From: Desulfosporosinus shakirovi
GTDB taxonomy: Bacteria; Bacillota; Desulfitobacteriia; Desulfitobacteriales; Desulfitobacteriaceae
Assembly: GCF_020595055.1 (NCBI RefSeq)
Contig: NZ_JAJDOO010000027.1
Coordinates: 1 to 64,000 of the forward strand
Length of the DNA: 64,000 nt
Reading direction: 5' to 3'
In this document: positions 26,032 through 34,906 of the stretch, piece by piece
Position numbering within the stretch: the stretch's first letter is position 1
Layout: every line of letters starts with the position of its first letter
Translations under genes and position numbers: made by a program
Notes under the pieces: generated by a model
What the model was told of the DNA's origin: nothing
Database searches by the model: none
What the model saw: the letters and a program-made list of their open reading frames with translations, nothing else

Positions 26032-28656
26032 TTATTTAAAATTGATAGTCCAGGTATTATTGTTTTGATCCTTAAAAAGAATTTTCTTATTTCCAAGATT
26101 GCTTAATGTTGCATCTGCCCAAGTAGTACCCACTAGGGTTTCGATATCAGCTTTAATTTTGGCTTTGCCTGTAGTGGTAGTTGGGTCATTCCAATCACCG
26201 CCGTCAGGCTTTACTGATACTGGAATGACTCCGCCGGAATTGACCAGCAGATTATTTATTCCCATAGTACTTAACTTCGTTGACCCTTTGCCACTCTTTA
26301 TTGTTGCGGTAATATCCCGGGTACTTTCATTGATTTTCATGGTAACCCACTCATTATTAGGCGGTGTGACAGATGAACTTAATTTGAGCGTTAGACTAAC
26401 ACTGCTTGTTGAATATCCCGATTTTGAGAGTGTACCATTAAATGTAACCGATGACCCAAATAAATCTCTTAAGGTACCTATGCTAACGTCTCCGTTTTTA
26501 ATTGCCGGAAGAAGGTCTGACATGGTAATTGGATTGCTCACTGAAAATGTTTTGTTGTCAAAAGTAACTGTACTCGTACGCGGGGATACAAGACTGGTCA
26601 GCTTAAGGGTACTATCCTCAGGACTGGCTGTGATATCAATAGCACCCACCATTTGAGTACCAGCGAATCCGGTAAGATCGGCGGAGCCACTTGTTCCATT
26701 AACTGTGTCGTCTGCAATGCCATCATCTGCACCATCTAAGATAGAGAATTCTACAATTTCTGTCGATGTTGTACTACCCGATCCGCCACTACCGCCACTT
26801 CCGCCACTATTTCCACCTGTTGATGGAGTTCCTGGGGGCGTACTGGGAGTTGAGGTCGTATTCTTGCCATTAACTTTCCCACCACCGCTAACTAAAGTAC
26901 CTGTTGAACCCGATTCTAGTTTGCCGATACTTGAGCTGCTGGGAATAGTAATGTCAACTTTGGCCTTGACCTTCATGCTTTCTACCACGGTATTGGCTGC
27001 TAAATCCAGTTTCCCTTGAGATTGTACTTCTACCGCTTTAAAGCTTCCCTCCAAGGTAACTTTTTGATCTGTATTTGCGGTGTTAACAACAACGGAGGGA
27101 ACTACAGCGTCTTCTGCCGCTTTCAAGGTAACCTGACTTTCTACAACCACCGGCTCTGTGAAAGTTCCTCTTAGCTCAACAAGGGGATCCTGTCCGGGGG
27201 CACTGGTAATGGTAACCCTCCCCATGGAGCCGCCATTGGCATCTAAAATTGCGTAGGTCCGGACTACAGTATCCTCAATGGTAGTAGATCCTGTGGCCTC
27301 AACCCGAACATTACTGTCACTGTCAACCGTAAGTACGTCGGCAAGGGTATTTTTAATGTGGATACTGTCTGATGCACCGGAGAGGATGACAATGTTAGCA
27401 GCGGTTACTCCGTCTAAGGTGGCTGTTCCTTTTTCCCCGGGATCTACAAAGACTGTCCCTTTAACTGTCAGGTTGTTCAGGGTGATATTGTCTCCCTTAA
27501 CATAGACGCTGTAATTGGCCTTGGCGTTTTGTAAGGTGATGTTATCTCCTGTAAGCAGGACGTTATCTGTCAATACTGCGGGAGTGGTCTTATCCGTCGA
27601 ACCGACGGTTTCATCCTCTGTTGAATATGACACAGCTGAAGTCAGGGCGTTCATTCCTGCGGAAGGAACAACAAACTCACCGCCTACTGCGACCATATCA
27701 TTGGTGGATAGGTTTAACTTGACAAAATCCTTGGTGACATTGTCTGGTTGTTGGTTAACTAGCACCAGGGGGGATCCACTTGCAGCGGCAAGAGGTACAA
27801 CCGCCAGCGCATCCACTAAGGTTTCTCCGTTTGCCACATACACTTTGTCGTTCTTATATTGTCTCCCAAAGTCTTTTAAGATTTGGACGTTTGTATCATA
27901 CTTTGTAAGCCCTGAGTATCTTTTTACCTTTCCTTTCAACTGCCCTTTGACCGCGTCCGATACGACTGCCGTTCCACCGACGACATAGGAATCTGTGACC
28001 TTATCATTAATGCTGTCCAGATAGGTTTTAACAGATACAGGAAGTTGCCCTTGGGTCGTAGTTAAGATGGGCATACCTTGGGCTGCAGCGATAGGCGCAA
28101 CAGAAAGAGCATCTGCCGGGCTCAACCAACCGGCTGCAATCACAACCTTAGAAATATTGGCACCTTGATTGGCCATTTCCTTGGCTATGTTTACGGAGGT
28201 TTCATATTGATCATATCCACCGAGCTGTACCGGGGTAATACCCATAGCGATGATTTCATCAAGAACGGATTGTTTGATGACAGCTGTACCGCTGGTAATG
28301 TAGACTTTTTTAGGCTTGAGCCGAAGCAGCTCAGCTTTAGCTGAGGCATTTAAGGTTTGTCCGTTATCTGTTAATAGAATCGGAGCCTTCAATTCAGCTG
28401 CTAATGGGCCCGCTGCCAGGGCATCCACAAGGGAATAGCTCATTCCGGCTGAAAGAACAACGCTGTCGCTTGTTCCCGTCCAGCCTTTTTGGGCCATCAG
28501 GGCTGCTGTTGCATACTGGTCATATCCACCGATCCTAGTCACTGCATTTAGTACGTCCGGTGTTGCTGCCTGCGCAACAACCGGAGTTAAGGTTGCCGAC
28601 AAGGCAACTGCAACTGCCATACATCCGTTTAACAACTTTTGTTTTGTTCTTTTCAT
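26032..28656 (-). CDS. Secreted cell-wall-binding repeat 2 protein
   Basis: 874 residues with a clear signal peptide (MKRTKQKLLNGCMAVAVALS, cleaved after VAQA). Residues ~38-330 contain three CWB2 repeats, each with a G-x-D-x-Y/T-A start such as RIGGYDQYATAALMA and QLGGYDQYETSVNIA, which anchor proteins to anionic wall polymers in Clostridia. Residues ~355-600 look like a right-handed beta-helix with repeating short Val/Thr strands (TLQNAKANYSVYVKG and similar). A Thr/Pro/Gly/Ser linker at ~605-635 leads to a C-terminal domain of ~240 residues with no motif I can name. Probably a surface or S-layer-associated protein. Confidence 0.88.
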   Translation of the reverse strand: MKRTKQKLLNGCMAVAVALSATLTPVVAQAATPDVLNAVTRIGGYDQYATAALMAQKGWTGTSDSVVLSAGMSYSLVDALAAGPLAAELKAPILLTDNGQTLNASAKAELLRLKPKKVYITSGTAVIKQSVLDEIIAMGITPVQLGGYDQYETSVNIAKEMANQGANISKVVIAAGWLSPADALSVAPIAAAQGMPILTTTQGQLPVSVKTYLDSINDKVTDSYVVGGTAVVSDAVKGQLKGKVKRYSGLTKYDTNVQILKDFGRQYKNDKVYVANGETLVDALAVVPLAAASGSPLVLVNQQPDNVTKDFVKLNLSTNDMVAVGGEFVVPSAGMNALTSAVSYSTEDETVGSTDKTTPAVLTDNVLLTGDNITLQNAKANYSVYVKGDNITLNNLTVKGTVFVDPGEKGTATLDGVTAANIVILSGASDSIHIKNTLADVLTVDSDSNVRVEATGSTTIEDTVVRTYAILDANGGSMGRVTITSAPGQDPLVELRGTFTEPVVVESQVTLKAAEDAVVPSVVVNTANTDQKVTLEGSFKAVEVQSQGKLDLAANTVVESMKVKAKVDITIPSSSSIGKLESGSTGTLVSGGGKVNGKNTTSTPSTPPGTPSTGGNSGGSGGSGGSGSTTSTEIVEFSILDGADDGIADDTVNGTSGSADLTGFAGTQMVGAIDITASPEDSTLKLTSLVSPRTSTVTFDNKTFSVSNPITMSDLLPAIKNGDVSIGTLRDLFGSSVTFNGTLSKSGYSTSSVSLTLKLSSSVTPPNNEWVTMKINESTRDITATIKSGKGSTKLSTMGINNLLVNSGGVIPVSVKPDGGDWNDPTTTTGKAKIKADIETLVGTTWADATLSNLGNKKILFKDQNNNTWTINFK

Positions 28657-28753
28657 GATTTGACCTCCTCATTTAATTCCGACTCTGGGTTTATCCTAGG
28701 TTTATTGGAGTTAGGATTGGTGCGGAACCGCTCTTATATTAATAATAATAACA

Positions 28754-28782
28754 ATTAAGGTAAAATGTCCCTCACCTGTCAA
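28754..28782 (-). promoter_or_regulatory. Promoter of the CWB2 gene
   Basis: On the minus strand TTGACA (28782-28777) and CTTAAT (28759-28754) are 17 bases apart, about 100 bases upstream of the start codon. The -35 is a perfect consensus and the -10 is weaker. GAGGAGG lies just before the ATG at 28656. Confidence 0.55.
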
Positions 28783-28887
28783 AAGTTATTTGATTTACTT
28801 CGCTATTCCTCAAGATATTCCTGCAAGAAATATCCTTTTATTCATATTATTTTCACTTTTAGATATCCTTGAGGTGTTGTTAAATAA

Positions 28888-28926
28888 AAAGAAAGAACGG
28901 ATTCACTTTAAATCCGTTCTTTCTTT
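28888..28926. terminator. Bidirectional terminator
   Basis: Sixteen-base perfect arms AAAGAAAGAACGGATT and AATCCGTTCTTTCTTT flank a seven-base loop. It lies 36 bases past the stop of the 37-aa gene on the minus strand and would end that transcript. Confidence 0.85.
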
Positions 28927-28961
28927 ATGACTCTAATGGTTATTCAACTGTTTTCAGATTA

Positions 28962-29075
28962 TTACATATTTATAAGATAAAATGTTCCGCCAATAAATGA
29001 TGCCAATACAACTGCCGCAAGTATAATATAGAAATTCTGCTTCTTGGGATTGAGCTTGTGCCAAGGTAAGCCCAT
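28962..29075 (-). CDS. 37-residue single-pass membrane peptide
   Basis: An ATG at 29075 with AAAGGGG about ten bases upstream opens MGLPWHKLNPKKQN, a basic head, followed by one hydrophobic helix (YIILAAVVLASFIGGTFYLI) and a stop. A strong terminator follows. The coherent signals on both sides argue for a real small gene despite its size. Basic head plus a single helix is typical of small membrane-inserted regulatory peptides, but I do not recognise the family. It stands between the CWB2 gene and the candidate small RNA. Confidence 0.6.
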   Translation of the reverse strand: MGLPWHKLNPKKQNFYIILAAVVLASFIGGTFYLINM

Positions 29076-29220
29076 AACTAGGTGCCCCTTTCTGTAAAAC
29101 GACTCATAATGGTACTTTATTACAGAATACGACAATAATCAAGAACTTTGTTAGAACTGAAGTTCTTTGCTACATGTTATGTCCACAGGATTCACGCTTG
29201 AATGGGTTAAAGGTGATAAA

Positions 29221-29250
29221 TTGACCGTTCACTAGAGAGAAATATATAAA
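29221..29250 (+). promoter_or_regulatory. Promoter driving the candidate small RNA
   Basis: TTGACC at 29221-29226 and TATAAA at 29245-29250 are 18 bases apart. A second TATAAT is at 29288-29293 without a good -35. Either would transcribe the stretch up to the terminator at 29437-29495. Confidence 0.5.
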
Positions 29251-29256
29251 TCGGGA

Positions 29257-29495
29257 CAACTTCAAACTCATAGCTTACATATTATGTTATAATTGTATTG
29301 CATGGGGGGTTCCGTGAAATACAGATAGAGGGTAACCCAAAGACAGGAAAAGCACCAGAACGCATAGAAGCCAAGGTCGAGGTCCTACAATTAGAGACTT
29401 CTCATTTGAGAATGATAAAATGAATGAGTCGTTGCAAGAAGTCTAAAAAATCTCCCAGACCCTTAATCAGGATGTGAGAGATTTTTTAGACTTCT
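29257..29495 (+). ncRNA. Candidate small transcript of unknown class
   Basis: A promoter-like pair at 29221-29250 and a strong terminator at 29437-29495 bracket ~180-240 bases with no conventional gene. One frame from a TTG at 29298 to TGA at 29421 is open (REIQIEGNPKTGKAPERI inside), but it has no ribosome binding site. The 5' part has short pairing possibilities around GGGGGGTTCC and GGTAACCC. I cannot assign it to a known RNA family; size alone would allow 6S-like or antisense functions. It converges on the end of the RNase G gene. Confidence 0.4.
29437..29495. terminator. Bidirectional terminator between the small transcript and rng
   Basis: AGAAGTCTAAAAAATCTC at 29437-29454 pairs perfectly with its complement at 29478-29495 around a 23-base loop. 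The rng stop is 13 bases away on the other strand. The A6/T6 runs lie inside the stem rather than after it. Confidence 0.8.
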
Positions 29496-29507
29496 ATGTA
29501 TATTGAG

Positions 29508-30785
29508 TTATACCCTCCCGCTCCCGTCACAGTTCGGACAAGGGGAAGTATAGCGTACCGAAAGGGTCTGACCCACTTTTTTACGAGTCATTTCCACAAG
29601 ACCCAGCTGAGTAATCCCTAAAACCTGAGACTTCGTTTTATCCTGGGCACAGACTGTCTCCAGCTCATTAATAACTTGTTTCTGTGCCTCTTCGGTTATC
29701 ATATCGATAAAATCAATAATGATAATTCCCCCCAGGTTTCTCAGCCTCAACTGACGGGCTATCTCACGGGCAGCCTCCAGGTTCGTATGGACTACTGTTT
29801 CCTCCAGGGAGTGTGTCCCTACATATTTTCCGGTATTCACATCAATTACGATCAAGGCCTCAGTTTGTTGGATGACTAAATAGCCTCCGCTCTTCAGCCA
29901 CACTTTAGAACGCAGGGTTTTCCGAATTTCATCATCCACCCCGTACTTTTCAAAGAGGTCCTGTCCTGGGAGAACATAAATCTGCTTAGCGGCCGGGTGT
30001 TCAATCTCCCGTAAAGCTTTACGCAGTATTTGACCGACCTCATCATGATCAACGGTGATTTTTTCGACATCGTGATCAATCCAGTCCCGGATTAGGCGGG
30101 AAATAAGATCGACATCTTTGTGTACCAGACCGGGCACGGAAACATGCGGGATTTTCGGCACTAAGGATTGCCAAAATGCAACAAGTTTGATGATGTCATC
30201 CGCTATCTCGTCCCCATCTATCCCTTCAGCAAGAGTACGCACTATGACTCCCATACCCTCAGGCTTAGATGCAGCCGCCAAATCCCGCAGCCTTGCCCGT
30301 TCATTGTTATCTTGAATCTTCCGAGACACCCCAATATAGCTAACCTGGGGCAATAGCACCACATACCTCCCCGGCATGGTTATGTTAACACTGATCCGAG
30401 CACCTTTTGTACCCACCGGTTCTTTAGTAACCTGTACTAAAAGCTCTTGGCGAGGTTTAAGGACATTTTCGATTCGCTCCTGAACAACCTGCGAAGCCTT
30501 ATCCTCCTCATCAAAGCGGGAGGGAACAGCATCTCCTACATACAGAAAGGCGTTCTTGTCCAAACCGATATCTACAAAAGCAGCCTGCATACCGGGAAGG
30601 ACGTTCTCAACCCGCCCCCGATAAATATTCCCCACCAAATGAGAGGAACCGCCTTCATCCTCGAAAACTTCCATCAGTTCCCCTTGCTCAAAAACGGCTG
30701 CCCGTATCTTTTGAGATTGGTTTTGGCCCTTACCTATGGTTTGGCTTTGCAGAACGATTTCTTTACGCGTACGCTCACTTTTCAT
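29508..30785 (-). CDS. rng: Ribonuclease G/E family endoribonuclease
   Basis: 425 residues from the ATG at 30785, which has GGAGGTG six bases upstream; an in-frame ATG at 30818 lacks this. Residues ~35-120 hold the S1-like RNA-binding domain (GNIYRGRVENVLPGMQAAFV). The catalytic core has the Mg-binding Asp in VIDVNTGKYVG and IIIIDFIDM, and the C-terminus has the Zn-link CPNCDGSGRV. The protein stops right after that motif, so it lacks the long C-terminal arm of RNase E and matches the RNase G size. It processes rRNA and mRNA 5' ends. In related genomes the gene follows the spoIVFB region, as here. Confidence 0.92.
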   Translation of the reverse strand: MKSERTRKEIVLQSQTIGKGQNQSQKIRAAVFEQGELMEVFEDEGGSSHLVGNIYRGRVENVLPGMQAAFVDIGLDKNAFLYVGDAVPSRFDEEDKASQVVQERIENVLKPRQELLVQVTKEPVGTKGARISVNITMPGRYVVLLPQVSYIGVSRKIQDNNERARLRDLAAASKPEGMGVIVRTLAEGIDGDEIADDIIKLVAFWQSLVPKIPHVSVPGLVHKDVDLISRLIRDWIDHDVEKITVDHDEVGQILRKALREIEHPAAKQIYVLPGQDLFEKYGVDDEIRKTLRSKVWLKSGGYLVIQQTEALIVIDVNTGKYVGTHSLEETVVHTNLEAAREIARQLRLRNLGGIIIIDFIDMITEEAQKQVINELETVCAQDKTKSQVLGITQLGLVEMTRKKVGQTLSVRYTSPCPNCDGSGRV

Positions 30786-31016
30786 CGAATACACCTCCCA
30801 GCTTCGAAGCCAATGCAATCCCAGAACAACCCTATACCCAATGCAGAATAAATCCCCCGCACCGATTCAGAGGTGCCGCATGCCTAAAGCATGTCCCAAA
30901 ATTCAGCTTGCAAAGCATCCCAAGCACCCCAAGCACCAGCTAACGCCCCTCCTATCACCCAGATCCGTCCCCAGCCCTGCGGCGCCGCTCAGCTTCGAAG
31001 CCAACTCCAAAACTTG

Positions 31017-31049
31017 CCCCAACTTACCCAGCTTACCCCAGCAGACCCC
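31017..31049 (-). other. G-run cluster, candidate G-quadruplex, upstream of rng
   Basis: On the minus strand four G runs (GGGG, GGGG, GGG, GGGG) are separated by three six-base loops (TCTGCT, TAAGCT, TAAGTT). The regular ten-base spacing is striking. It would be in the 5' leader of rng or the tail of the upstream transcript. The remaining ~230 bases to rng are C-rich on the plus strand and hold no supported gene. Confidence 0.45.
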
Positions 31050-31055
31050 CAGAGC

Positions 31056-31328
31056 GAGGGTCGCGAGCACACGGCGAGAAACCTTTGCGAGAGTCGTAGT
31101 CAAACTCGGCTTTAATCCGCTTTCATCCAGCAGGGCGGAACACACGGACGTGTTCCGCCGGCCATGCGACACGGTCCCTTCTCGCCGTCCATGGCTACAG
31201 GGACACTTGGCCATCCTTGGCCTGCGGATGTCGCTTTGGCCGGGAACCCTGCCCGCTTGGATAGCCGGATTAAAGCCCTAGTTTGGCAGGACGAACGCAC
31301 GGTTGAACAAGTGTGTTCGTGACCCCTC
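31056..31328. repeat. GC-rich palindromic repeat, family 1, copy 1
   Basis: Starts GAGGGTCGCGAGCACACGG and ends in a degenerate inverse, GTGTTCGTGACCCCTC. Inside are CAAACTCGGCTTTAATCCG and, inverted near the other end, CGGATTAAAGCCCTAGTTTG, plus a strong inner hairpin GGCGGAACACACGGACGTGTTCCGCC. It aligns over its whole length with copies at 51346-51650 (same orientation) and 61445-61661 (opposite). No protein is encoded. It lies between the DUF2344 gene and rng. Confidence 0.9.
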
Positions 31329-31370
31329 TCTCTCCCCCACCAAGGCTTCAAATCTCACCAAGCACGCTCA

Positions 31371-32075
31371 TCAAGCCAACTCGATGGGCGAGCTCTTCCC
31401 GCCCTCATAGCTTACATGAACCCCCGTCCGGATAACCTGCAACTCACCCAACTCAATCGGCAAATTCTCAAGTTCTCTCAAACTGGCCAGTACTTCCTCC
31501 GGACGTACACTTCCTGAGTTCCCCATTTCAACTTCCAGGTCGAAGATAACCTCATCCCCTTGGATTTTAGCTTCCAACAGCTTAATCCAAGGTCGAATGT
31601 CCTTATCTGTCGGTCCCTTTTTAGAATAACGGGAATAAGTCACGTGTTCTCTTCCCAGCCAGCCGCTTACTGCTTCCTGCAAACGCTCCTCTTGAATCGG
31701 CAGAGCCATGGGCACACGTATCCGATAACTGGCGGCATTGAGCACTGCCATCAGGGATTTTGCTCCCTGATCCAAGGCACGCCCTTGCAGCAGGCGAATT
31801 CCGGGAGGTAATTGTTCCTGAACTCTCGCTAATACTTCTCCCAGATCCATCTCCTCTTGAAGCTCAACATCCACGTATTCCCGCTCGCCCTCTGTTCCAA
31901 CCGCCAGGGCAAAACCAAAGGAAATTTTGGGACGAGGGTTAAACCCTTCTGAATAAGACATATGGATTCCGGCTCGTCGGATCGCACGTTCAAATACCCT
32001 CGTCAGGTCAAGGTGTGCGATATACCTTGCATCTTCAATTTTAGTATAGGCGATTCTTAGCCGCATGGCACTCAC
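31371..32075 (-). CDS. TIGR03936/DUF2344 radical-SAM-associated protein
   Basis: 234 residues, the stand-alone partner of the radical SAM protein encoded immediately upstream; its start overlaps that gene by four bases (ATGA). The N-terminus MRLRIAYTKIEDARYIAHLD followed by RAIRRAGIHMSYSEGFNPRP is the family hallmark. The family is found fused to, or beside, B12-binding radical SAM proteins in Clostridia and is of unknown biochemical role. Coupling by overlap supports a shared pathway. No Cys cluster is present in this subunit. Confidence 0.9.
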   Translation of the reverse strand: MSAMRLRIAYTKIEDARYIAHLDLTRVFERAIRRAGIHMSYSEGFNPRPKISFGFALAVGTEGEREYVDVELQEEMDLGEVLARVQEQLPPGIRLLQGRALDQGAKSLMAVLNAASYRIRVPMALPIQEERLQEAVSGWLGREHVTYSRYSKKGPTDKDIRPWIKLLEAKIQGDEVIFDLEVEMGNSGSVRPEEVLASLRELENLPIELGELQVIRTGVHVSYEGGKSSPIELA

Positions 32076-33928
32076 CCTTTCAACTCAATCTGAACCCCTC
32101 TGCTCGGGCAAACTCCGCACCCGGTACAATCCTCATATCGACAGTCAATCGTCTTTGCTTCCTGCAGCGCCCGATGGTGTTCTTCGGCCAAGAACTGTTT
32201 CGACACGCCGCTCCCTATATGCTCCCAAGGTAAGATGTCATCATAATCCATGGCTCGATTAGCGTAAAAATGAGGGTCGATTCCTAACTCTTTCAAGCCC
32301 TCCATCCACACATCGTATCGGAATTGATCTGACCAACCATCAAAACGACATCCGTGTTTAACTGCCCATTCCAGGAGTGGGGCCAATTTCCGGTCCCCTT
32401 TGGCAAAGACGGCTTCTAAATAACTTGTTGTCACATCATGATAGCTATATTTAATGCGGCGATCTCTCAATTTTTCTCTCAGATATCTCTGCTTGAGTTC
32501 CACAGAAGAGCCTGCTTCCTGGGGCTCCCATTGAAATGGAGTGTGGCTTTTGGGAACAAAGATACTTGTCGAGATCGTCACAGTGATATTTCGGCGTCCC
32601 AGCTTGGTCCCCAGATTAACAACTTTTTTCCCCAGATCAACTATTCCATCGATGTCTTCCTGAGTCTCCGTGGGTAATCCGACCATAAAGTAGAGCTTAA
32701 TGGTGGACCATCCTTTTTTAAAAGCCGCCTCTGCAGCTTGTAAGAGGTTTTCCTCCTCGACTCCCTTGTTAATCACGTCGCGCAATCGTTGTGAACCGGC
32801 TTCCGGGGCAAATGTGATACCTGATTTACGAGCCTTCTGCACAGTTTCTGCTAAATCAACATCAAAAGAGTCTACTCTCAGGGACGGGAGGGATACTCCT
32901 ACCCCTTCTGCTCCATGCTTCTCGAGGATGTTATGAATCACAGGCTGTATACAGGTGTAATCCCCGGTGGAAAGTGAGGTGAGAGCGATCTGATCATACC
33001 CTGTAGCGCGCACCAATTCCTCTGTTTGTTTGAGCAGAGTTTCCTGAGAACGTTCCCGAACAGGTCGGTAAATCATACCTGCCTGGCAAAAACGGCATCC
33101 CCGTGAGCAACCGCGCATCACCTCTAGCATCATTCGATCATGCACAATCTCTAAGTAGGGGACAACCGGATTTGTAGGGAAAAACGCTTGATCCAAATCG
33201 GCGACGATGGCCTTTTCCACTAACGCCGGAACACCCTCTTCAGCCACAATCTTCTCAATTCGACCGTCCTCTTTATACGTTACATGGTAGAACTCCGGAA
33301 CGTATACCCCTTGGAGTTGGGCGACTTTCCGTAGAAAGTCCTGCCGGGAAACGGGGTCTTTCTTTTGTTCAGCCACCAGACGAAGCACTTCAGGCAATTG
33401 TTCTTCACTCTCTCCGATCAGGAAAAAGTCAATAAATCCAACCAAAGGTTCGGGGTTATAGGCGCAGGGTCCTCCGGCGATAATCCACGGATCCTCGAGT
33501 CCCCGGTCCTCCGCCCGCATAGGAATTCCTGCCATATCCAGCATGTTAAGGATATTCGTATAACTCATTTCATACTGAAGGGTGAAACCAACCACATCAA
33601 ACTTCTTAAGGGGCTGAAATGATTCGAGAGCATAGAGGGGAATTTCCTTTTCTCGCAGCTCTTTTTCCATATCGATCCAAGGAGCAAAAACCCTTTCACA
33701 GAGAAATTCAGGAAATGAATTAACCAGGTGGTAGAGGATTCTGGTTCCTAAATGGGACATTCCCACTTCATAGACGTCCGGGAAAGCAAAGACCATCCGG
33801 ACATCGGTTTTATCCCAATCTTTCTTAATTACGTTCCATTCAGATCCGATATATCGGCTAGGTTTTAAGACTTTAGGTAAAAAGCGTTCCACCTGCCGGC
33901 GTATCTCCGCCGCAGTATTATTACTCAT
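32072..33928 (-). CDS. TIGR03960 family radical SAM protein with B12-like domain
   Basis: 618 residues. The N-terminal ~200 residues resemble a B12-binding-like domain, starting RYIGSEWNVIKKDW with VRMVFAFPDVYEVGMSHLG. The radical SAM cluster is CSRGCRFCQAG near residue 277, with TGDYTC and FAPEAGSQRLRDVINKG later, as in MiaB/B12-type enzymes. Near the C-terminus ADYRYEDCTGCGVC-like cysteines (RYEDCTGCGVCPSRGV) suggest an extra cluster. The family is conserved in Clostridia beside DUF2344 and near rng; the substrate is unknown. It is translationally coupled to the downstream gene. Confidence 0.92.
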   Translation of the reverse strand: MSNNTAAEIRRQVERFLPKVLKPSRYIGSEWNVIKKDWDKTDVRMVFAFPDVYEVGMSHLGTRILYHLVNSFPEFLCERVFAPWIDMEKELREKEIPLYALESFQPLKKFDVVGFTLQYEMSYTNILNMLDMAGIPMRAEDRGLEDPWIIAGGPCAYNPEPLVGFIDFFLIGESEEQLPEVLRLVAEQKKDPVSRQDFLRKVAQLQGVYVPEFYHVTYKEDGRIEKIVAEEGVPALVEKAIVADLDQAFFPTNPVVPYLEIVHDRMMLEVMRGCSRGCRFCQAGMIYRPVRERSQETLLKQTEELVRATGYDQIALTSLSTGDYTCIQPVIHNILEKHGAEGVGVSLPSLRVDSFDVDLAETVQKARKSGITFAPEAGSQRLRDVINKGVEEENLLQAAEAAFKKGWSTIKLYFMVGLPTETQEDIDGIVDLGKKVVNLGTKLGRRNITVTISTSIFVPKSHTPFQWEPQEAGSSVELKQRYLREKLRDRRIKYSYHDVTTSYLEAVFAKGDRKLAPLLEWAVKHGCRFDGWSDQFRYDVWMEGLKELGIDPHFYANRAMDYDDILPWEHIGSGVSKQFLAEEHHRALQEAKTIDCRYEDCTGCGVCPSRGVQIELKG

Positions 33929-34030
33929 GGTGTCAACGAGGCCTCCTTGTATCTATATTGTGAACTTAAATTATATCATATATAAGTTAAATTCCCTATA
34001 ATTTCAAGGATTATCCTCTAATCTCGTTGG

Positions 34031-34906
34031 TTAGAGCTTTCCCACTGGAAAACGGATCCCCTCCCGCAGCATTCCTTCTACGATATCCGTCTCCGTAAGA
34101 ATTTTCTCCATTCCGGCTTTTTCATCGGTAAGGGTAACCATGGTATAACGATCCGGGGTGAATTCTTCTACAATCCGCACCAATGGAGTTTCTCTCTGAA
34201 CCGTCAGCCATAGACTGCGCATCAACCCTCTTCTCATTAATTCCTCTTTCTTGCGAGTTAATTGCCTAAGAAAGGTAATATGAGCGGCAGAAATCTCTTT
34301 GCTCCCTGCAAACCAAAAGAACCCTCCCAATATGAGATAGAAAAGCGGGCCTTCTGTGAATTTTCCGCTAACCCCTAAGACGATTCCATAAAGGGCAAAA
34401 ACAACGCCCAGCCATCTTCCTGCCCCGGCTAAAAACTTTGTGGTCCGGACGAATCCGAAGCCTTCGACTAAGAGTGCTCGCACTACCCGCCCACCGTCCA
34501 AGGGTAAAACCGGGATCAAGTTAAAAGCGGCCAGCCACAGGTTATAGCGAACAAAATCTTCCGCCAGCTCTCCTGTCCACACTCCGTTCCAGCGTAAAGC
34601 CTGAGCGCCAAAGAGGAGGACAAGGTTAAACCCAGGACCAGCTAAAGCCATAAGGCTCTCTTCAAGTTTCCGTCCTTCGAAGAGGCCGTCACAATAAGCT
34701 GCTCCTCCGAAGGGAAACAGTTCAAGCCCTTCGACTTTAAAGCCGTAGGCTTTAGCCACCAAAAGATGGGCCAATTCATGCCCTACTACTAAGGCAAAGA
34801 TGAGAAGAGCCTGGGCCGCTAAACCCAGGACTCCATAGAGTAACAATACTACCAGAAATGAGGGATGGATTCGGATGCTCACCCCAAATATTTTGAAAAG
34901 CTCCAT
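34031..34906 (-). CDS. spoIVFB: Site-2 intramembrane metalloprotease, SpoIVFB-like
   Basis: 291 residues with about five to six membrane helices. The zinc site is HELAH (His43, Glu44, His47), and the third ligand Asp137 lies in LPLDGGR, both within hydrophobic stretches as required for M50 proteases. The C-terminal ~70 residues are soluble and CBS-like. In Bacillus SpoIVFB cleaves pro-sigma-K in the mother cell. The LytM-like gene 210 bases upstream has the position of its regulator SpoIVFA, and the location next to the min/rod genes matches the Bacillus order minCD-spoIVFAB. Role in sporulation is therefore inferred from family and synteny. Confidence 0.88.
   Translation of the reverse strand: MELFKIFGVSIRIHPSFLVVLLLYGVLGLAAQALLIFALVVGHELAHLLVAKAYGFKVEGLELFPFGGAAYCDGLFEGRKLEESLMALAGPGFNLVLLFGAQALRWNGVWTGELAEDFVRYNLWLAAFNLIPVLPLDGGRVVRALLVEGFGFVRTTKFLAGAGRWLGVVFALYGIVLGVSGKFTEGPLFYLILGGFFWFAGSKEISAAHITFLRQLTRKKEELMRRGLMRSLWLTVQRETPLVRIVEEFTPDRYTMVTLTDEKAGMEKILTETDIVEGMLREGIRFPVGKL

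Noticed and set aside
30736-31281. Long plus-strand frame across the rng start and the repeat
   Set aside because: It is Pro/Ser/Arg-rich low-complexity sequence produced by C-rich DNA and the palindromic repeat; similar frames appear in the other repeat copies without conservation.
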